In this document: positions 5,238 to 7,955 of the stretch, piece by piece
Numbering within the stretch: the stretch's first letter is position 1
How the letters are laid out: the number at the start of each line of letters is the position of its first letter
DNA from: Candidatus Komeilibacteria bacterium
GTDB lineage: Bacteria > Patescibacteriota > Patescibacteriia > UBA1558 > 2-01-FULL-52-15
Assembly: GCA_016204595.1 (NCBI GenBank)
Contig: JACQKJ010000004.1
Span: 1-7,955, forward strand
DNA: 7,955 bases
Direction of reading: 5' to 3'
Program-made: the position numbers and the translations under genes
Notes under the pieces: generated by a model
What the model was told of the DNA's origin: nothing
The model's database searches: none
What the model saw: the letters and a program-made list of their open reading frames with translations, nothing else

Positions 5238-5780
5238 CTATTTCGCCTCCAGGCGAACTCGTATCTGCTGCAGTATCTGTGACTGTTCGGTCAAATCTTC
5301 TACAACTACGATCTGGCTTCGGTTGATCCGGATGGTATTGCTGGGTGCGTACGGCTCGTCTCCTTTCATGACCAGTTGCTGTTGCGGGACTGTGGACGTA
5401 ACACCACCCTCTTCTGTCGGAGGAATCGTCCGATCAATTGTCTGAATGTAGAAAACATTGGAAAGCACCAGATTACTCGCGTCTTCCGATTGGATAGTAC
5501 CGAAATACACCTGGCCGGTATTCAAAAAAACAGCGTGATACTTCTGCGGGTTTGCTGTTCGAGGCTTACTCACTGCATAGCCCGCATATCCGGCAAGTGA
5601 TGCGAGCACGAGCGTCAGCACCAGCCCGCGGATAAAATTGTTACTTTGCTTCTGACGATGCGGCAGCATTGAAGCATCGCCAAAATCGGGAAGCGAATTT
5701 GATACGGGCGTCTGCATAGAAACAGAGCTGCTGCGCGCAGCGCGGCTCTGTGTTTTTTTTATCGGTTTTATGTCTTCCAT
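5238..5780 (-). CDS. Conserved hypothetical single-span membrane-anchored protein
   Basis: 180 aa. Residues 1-46 are polar, Ser- and Lys-rich and probably cytoplasmic. Residues 49-70 (FIRGLVLTLVLASLAGYAGYAV) form one membrane helix or an uncleaved signal anchor. The rest would lie outside the membrane: a beta-rich segment at 81-112 (YHAVFLNTGQVYFGTIQ...), a Pro/Gln-rich linker near 119-141, and a closing motif NTIRINRSQIVVVEDL (148-163). I recall closely similar proteins ('YHAVFLxTGQVYFGK...', '...INRDQILFIEDL') as conserved hypotheticals of Parcubacteria-type genomes; function is unknown. Length and both ends look intact. It has its own promoter, with the -10 box only 7 nt from the ATG, and its own terminator, so it is a single-gene unit between argS and the MerR-like gene. 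A role at the cell surface is inferred from topology only. Confidence 0.85.
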   Translation of the reverse strand: MEDIKPIKKTQSRAARSSSVSMQTPVSNSLPDFGDASMLPHRQKQSNNFIRGLVLTLVLASLAGYAGYAVSKPRTANPQKYHAVFLNTGQVYFGTIQSEDASNLVLSNVFYIQTIDRTIPPTEEGGVTSTVPQQQLVMKGDEPYAPSNTIRINRSQIVVVEDLTEQSQILQQIRVRLEAK

Positions 5781-5787
5781 GTGAATT

Positions 5788-5815
5788 AGTATACCGTATC
5801 TTTAGCTTTTGTAAA
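5788..5815 (-). promoter_or_regulatory. Promoter of the 180-aa membrane protein gene, predicts a leaderless mRNA
   Basis: On the minus strand, TTTACA (5810-5815), a 16-bp spacer, then TATACT (5788-5793). The ATG begins at 5780, 7 nt beyond the -10 box, which is where transcription normally starts. There is therefore no room for a Shine-Dalgarno, and the transcript should begin at or within a base of the ATG. The argS stop is 21 bp upstream of the -35 box, so the promoter sits in the whole intergenic gap. Confidence 0.6.
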
Positions 5816-5835
5816 TAGTAACGTCCGTCAGGCGA

Positions 5836-7710
5836 TCACATTTGCTCGGGCGATGCGATACCCAGCACGGAAAACACGTCTCCCAACACGTACTTATACG
5901 CATGCACAAGGGCTAGTCGCCGCGCGCGGATGTTGCCCTCGGATTTCAGCACCGGACATGCTTCATAGAATCCGTTGAACGCGTCCGCAAGCGAGAATGC
6001 GTACGTCGAGATGCGGCTGACGTTCAGATCATCCGCAACCTGTTCCAGAACAATAGGCCACTGGAATAACCGCGCGAGCAAACGATGCTCCGCCGGTTCC
6101 AGTTCCACATGTTTGGGCATCGGAAATTTCTTTTCTCCGGATTTTGCCAGAATGCCTGCGGCGCGCGCATGCGCATACTGGATATAGGGACCGGTGTTGC
6201 CCTCGAGCGACAGCGCTTCATCAAAATCAAATACGATCTCGGTCTGCGGATTGTACCGAAGCATGAAATATTTAAGGGCTCCGACCGCCACCTCCTCTGC
6301 CGTAGCCCGTGCGACGTCGCGTTCGCTTTTCACCGCATACTTCTGCTCTTCTACCAAACGCTTGAGCTGCGTAAGCACAGCATCTACCTTAACGCCTAAC
6401 CCTTTACGGCCCGACATTGACTGTGAACGCTTATTGTCGCCGATGTCCGCGCCAAGAGTTGTAGCTGTTTTCTGCGACAATGACACGACATTATAGGACA
6501 CATGGCGGAACTTTTCCGCCTCCTCGACAAATCCCAAGGATTCCAAGGCAAGCTGTACCATCGCCTGCGGGTATGACTGCCGCACATCAATGACATTGTA
6601 TACACGGTCCGCATGGCCGTACTTCGAGCTTTTCGTACCTTCCTTTGAGGTCGTCGCAAGTTTCGTTTCCTGAGGCGCTTTCTTCCAGTCGCTATACAGA
6701 AAGTCCTTGCCAAGCAAATTGAATTTCCACAAATGGTACGCGATATCTTTACCCGTATACGTAATCGTGCCGTCGGTTTTGACCAGGATCTTATCCGGGC
6801 TATGCTCGTCATCGACCTGCTCCTCTCCTGTTTTCAGAACCCAGCAACCCGCGTTTGTGCCGGATGTTTCTTTCACGACATGCGGCGATTTTTGCAATAT
6901 GGCGAAGGTGTGTTCCCAAAACTTGAATCCGAGAATATCGCTCTCCCAGACCAAGAGATCGTACGCAATGGAAAAATCCGCCATTGAGCGCAAATGGTCG
7001 TTCACGATCCGCGTCGCAAGCTCTTTGACCGCACGGGCGGTCGCGGATGACCGATCCTCGATCGCATGCAGCACCTTCGTCCTTTTCTCAAGCAATGAAG
7101 GGTCTTTTTCGTATTGCCGGTTGATAGCCGCATACACCCGCCAGCAAAAATGATCGTACTTTTCGCCTGGCTCCTGTTTCAAACCAAGCTCTTGAAAACC
7201 GAGATACGTATCCGCAACCTGTACACCCGTATCATCGACATAGTACTGCACTTCCGTCGCAAATCCGACCCGCTGCAAAACACGCGTAATAACATCACCC
7301 AACACCGCGTTGCGTAAATGCCCGATATGCATTGCCTTGTTCGGATTTACATCCGTGTGCTCGATGACGATCTTCTCCTTTTTTTTCTTCGCGCCCTTCT
7401 TTTTCTGTAGTGCAGGCAACCGCGAAACCAAAAAATCATCTTTAAAGAAAAAATTGATAAATCCCGGTGTGGCAACTTTGATCGTGAAGTCGTTTTGTTT
7501 CGCAAGGTTCTGTACGATCTCCTCTGCAATTGCCATGGGAGATCGCTTCAAAAACTTCCCTAATGATAGGGCGATGTTCGTAGCCGCGTCACCGTGCTCC
7601 GGTAGGTTCGGTTCTGTAACCGAAAAACCTGGATGAGATCCGTCCGGCACGAGCCGTTCGGCTTCGCGGGCAAGCAGCTCCTCTAACTTAGTGAAAAGGC
7701 TTTCAGTCAT
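5836..7710 (-). CDS. argS: Arginyl-tRNA synthetase, complete
   Basis: Class Ia synthetase that charges tRNA-Arg in the cytoplasm. From the chosen ATG the product is 624 aa. Seen: an N-terminal tRNA-binding domain (about 1-95); a Lys-rich linker (KKKGAKKKKEK, about 103-113); HTDVNPNKAMHIGH with the HIGH motif at 128-131; the QYYVDDTGVQ block near 155; MSGRKG at 432-437 in the place of KMSKS, as is usual in ArgRS; and a C-terminal DALR anticodon-binding domain beginning near NTGPYIQYAHARA (505-517) and ending LGIASPEQM, a typical ArgRS end. The frame is open to a TTG at 7803, but that extension crosses a terminator hairpin and the promoter. The ATG at 7710, followed by MTESLFTKLEELL, is the natural start. 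Its -10 box lies 6 nt upstream, so the message is probably leaderless. All core motifs are present. Confidence 0.97.
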   Translation of the reverse strand: MTESLFTKLEELLAREAERLVPDGSHPGFSVTEPNLPEHGDAATNIALSLGKFLKRSPMAIAEEIVQNLAKQNDFTIKVATPGFINFFFKDDFLVSRLPALQKKKGAKKKKEKIVIEHTDVNPNKAMHIGHLRNAVLGDVITRVLQRVGFATEVQYYVDDTGVQVADTYLGFQELGLKQEPGEKYDHFCWRVYAAINRQYEKDPSLLEKRTKVLHAIEDRSSATARAVKELATRIVNDHLRSMADFSIAYDLLVWESDILGFKFWEHTFAILQKSPHVVKETSGTNAGCWVLKTGEEQVDDEHSPDKILVKTDGTITYTGKDIAYHLWKFNLLGKDFLYSDWKKAPQETKLATTSKEGTKSSKYGHADRVYNVIDVRQSYPQAMVQLALESLGFVEEAEKFRHVSYNVVSLSQKTATTLGADIGDNKRSQSMSGRKGLGVKVDAVLTQLKRLVEEQKYAVKSERDVARATAEEVAVGALKYFMLRYNPQTEIVFDFDEALSLEGNTGPYIQYAHARAAGILAKSGEKKFPMPKHVELEPAEHRLLARLFQWPIVLEQVADDLNVSRISTYAFSLADAFNGFYEACPVLKSEGNIRARRLALVHAYKYVLGDVFSVLGIASPEQM

Positions 7711-7716
7711 AGCCAC

Positions 7717-7745
7717 AGTATAGAGGGTCTGGCGCGTAAATTCAA
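7717..7745 (-). promoter_or_regulatory. Promoter of argS, predicts a leaderless mRNA
   Basis: On the minus strand, TTGAAT (7740-7745), a 17-bp spacer, then TATACT (7717-7722). The start ATG begins at 7710, 6 nt beyond the -10 box. The -10 hexamer is identical to those of the 180-aa protein gene and the MerR-like gene. It follows directly after the terminator of the upstream unit. Confidence 0.6.
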
Positions 7746-7749
7746 ATAG

Positions 7750-7791
7750 AAAAAGAAAATCCCGTGCCGAGGCGAGGTGCCAGGGCACGGG
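7750..7791 (-). terminator. Rho-independent terminator upstream of argS
   Basis: CCCGTGCC (7761-7768) and GGCACGGG (7784-7791) form an 8-bp stem with a 15-nt loop. On the minus strand it is followed by ATTTTCTTTTT (7760-7750). It would end a minus-strand transcript coming from the right edge of the window, before the argS promoter. Confidence 0.7.
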
Positions 7792-7803
7792 ATCGAAGGA
7801 CAA

Positions 7804-7888
7804 AAGCCAAAGGGTCTAAGGAGACCCGAGGGCTTGAGTCCAGAGGACTGAGCTACTTGTCCCGTTAGAGATGAATCTCTAACGGGAC
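7804..7888. other. Run of three hairpins between argS promoter/terminator and the edge gene
   Basis: Hairpin A: AAGCC (7804-7808) and GGCTT (7831-7835) enclose GGGTCT/AGACCC (7812-7817 with 7822-7827), with a symmetric 3-by-3 internal loop and a 4-nt loop. Hairpin B: AGTCC/GGACT (7837-7841 with 7845-7849). Hairpin C is the longer one at 7859-7888. Together with the terminator they make four consecutive stems on a minus-strand transcript. This could be an unusually structured 3' untranslated region or a small structured RNA gene ending at the terminator. It is not a tRNA, and no known RNA family was recognised. Confidence 0.35.
7859..7888. repeat. 30-bp near-perfect palindrome carrying the CCCGTTAGA word
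   Basis: GTCCCGTTAGAGAT (7859-7872) and ATCTCTAACGGGAC (7875-7888) are exact inverted repeats with a 2-nt centre, or a 13-bp stem with a TGAA loop. The CCCGTTAGA word also begins the MITE-like terminal repeat at 3101, and CGGGACTT at its right side (7883-7890) matches the start of the other MITE arm (GGGACTT, 3188-3194) over seven bases. It may be a related, shorter member of the same dispersed repeat family. Confidence 0.5.
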
Positions 7889-7955
7889 TTGCGGACGCCC
7901 GCGAACCACCAATCGTCAACCCAGACGCCGACGCTGCGGTTGACGTCCACGCGGC
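7879..7955 (-). CDS. C-terminal end of an unidentified protein (partial, runs off the window)
   Basis: The minus-strand frame from the right edge reads RVDVNRSVGVWVDDWWFAGVRKSR and then TAG (7879-7881). Nearly every third codon position is G or C and no stop interrupts it. This, plus the hairpins and terminator that follow and the orientation of argS, supports a real gene end. The stop codon falls inside one arm of the palindrome at 7859-7888, so the repeat may have been inserted at, and now form, the end of the gene. Only 24 codons are visible, and the plus strand is also open here (a frame reading ADAREPPIVNPDADAAVDV, with no start), so this is tentative. No family was recognised. Confidence 0.42.
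   Translation of the reverse strand, partial: RVDVNRSVGVWVDDWWFAGVRKSR

Noticed and set aside
6396..6812. Minus-strand frame of 138 codons inside argS
   Set aside because: Out-of-frame shadow of argS, with Arg/Ser-rich unstructured composition and no start signal.
7792..7860. Possible tRNA suggested by TAGCTCAG and TTCGATCC-like words on the minus strand
   Set aside because: The stems needed for acceptor, D and T arms do not form, and the hairpins present have a different geometry.
7707..7919. Minus-strand ORF of 70 codons across the hairpin region
   Set aside because: It starts at a TTG, crosses three hairpins, a terminator and the argS promoter, and is low-complexity Ser/Gly/Pro.

Overview
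The window looks like chromosomal DNA of a bacterium with a compact genome. The best guess is a Candidate Phyla Radiation (Patescibacteria / Parcubacteria-type) lineage. This rests on three things: an isoleucyl-tRNA synthetase of the eukaryote-like 'HYGH' type, a 180-residue single-span membrane protein that resembles conserved hypotheticals of that group, and housekeeping genes whose promoter -10 boxes lie almost directly on the start codon. The lineage is inferred from recall of protein families and was not searched.

Layout. (1) 2-2944, minus: ileS, complete, with its promoter just upstream. (2) 2993-3203: an intergenic repeat cluster, made of a REP-like composite palindrome followed 10 bp later by a 103-bp MITE-like element with perfect 16-bp terminal inverted repeats and a TTGA direct repeat on both sides. 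(3) 3290-4258, plus: four small genes of 96, 88, 67 and 72 codons, chained by three ATGA stop/start overlaps and led by good Shine-Dalgarno sequences. The first is a PQ-loop/SemiSWEET-like membrane protein and the other three are unrecognised. A terminator follows at about 4291-4333. (4) 4346-4530: two and a half diverged tandem repeat units of about 75 bp, ending in a bidirectional terminator. (5) 4539-5180, minus: a MerR-type HTH protein, a 45-aa ORF overlapping its stop codon, a near-consensus promoter, a structured leader of about 150 nt and a 21-bp perfect palindrome. (6) 5188-5815, minus: the 180-aa membrane-anchored protein with its own promoter and a strong UUCG-loop terminator. (7) 5836-7710, minus: argS, complete, with its own promoter. 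(8) 7750-7955: a terminator, several hairpins, and probably the C-terminal end of another minus-strand gene.

How it fits together. ileS and argS are housekeeping aminoacyl-tRNA synthetases. Each gene on the minus strand appears to be a separate, or at most two-gene, transcription unit with its own promoter. ileS, argS and the 180-aa gene look leaderless or nearly so. The plus-strand four-gene cluster is SD-led, translationally coupled and bordered by repeats on both sides, so it looks like an accessory cassette between housekeeping genes. The most interesting points are this small operon, the A8 slippery run that would join the MerR-like gene to the 45-aa ORF by a -1 shift, the MITE-like element, and a recurring CCCGTTAGA word shared by two inverted repeats far apart in the window.
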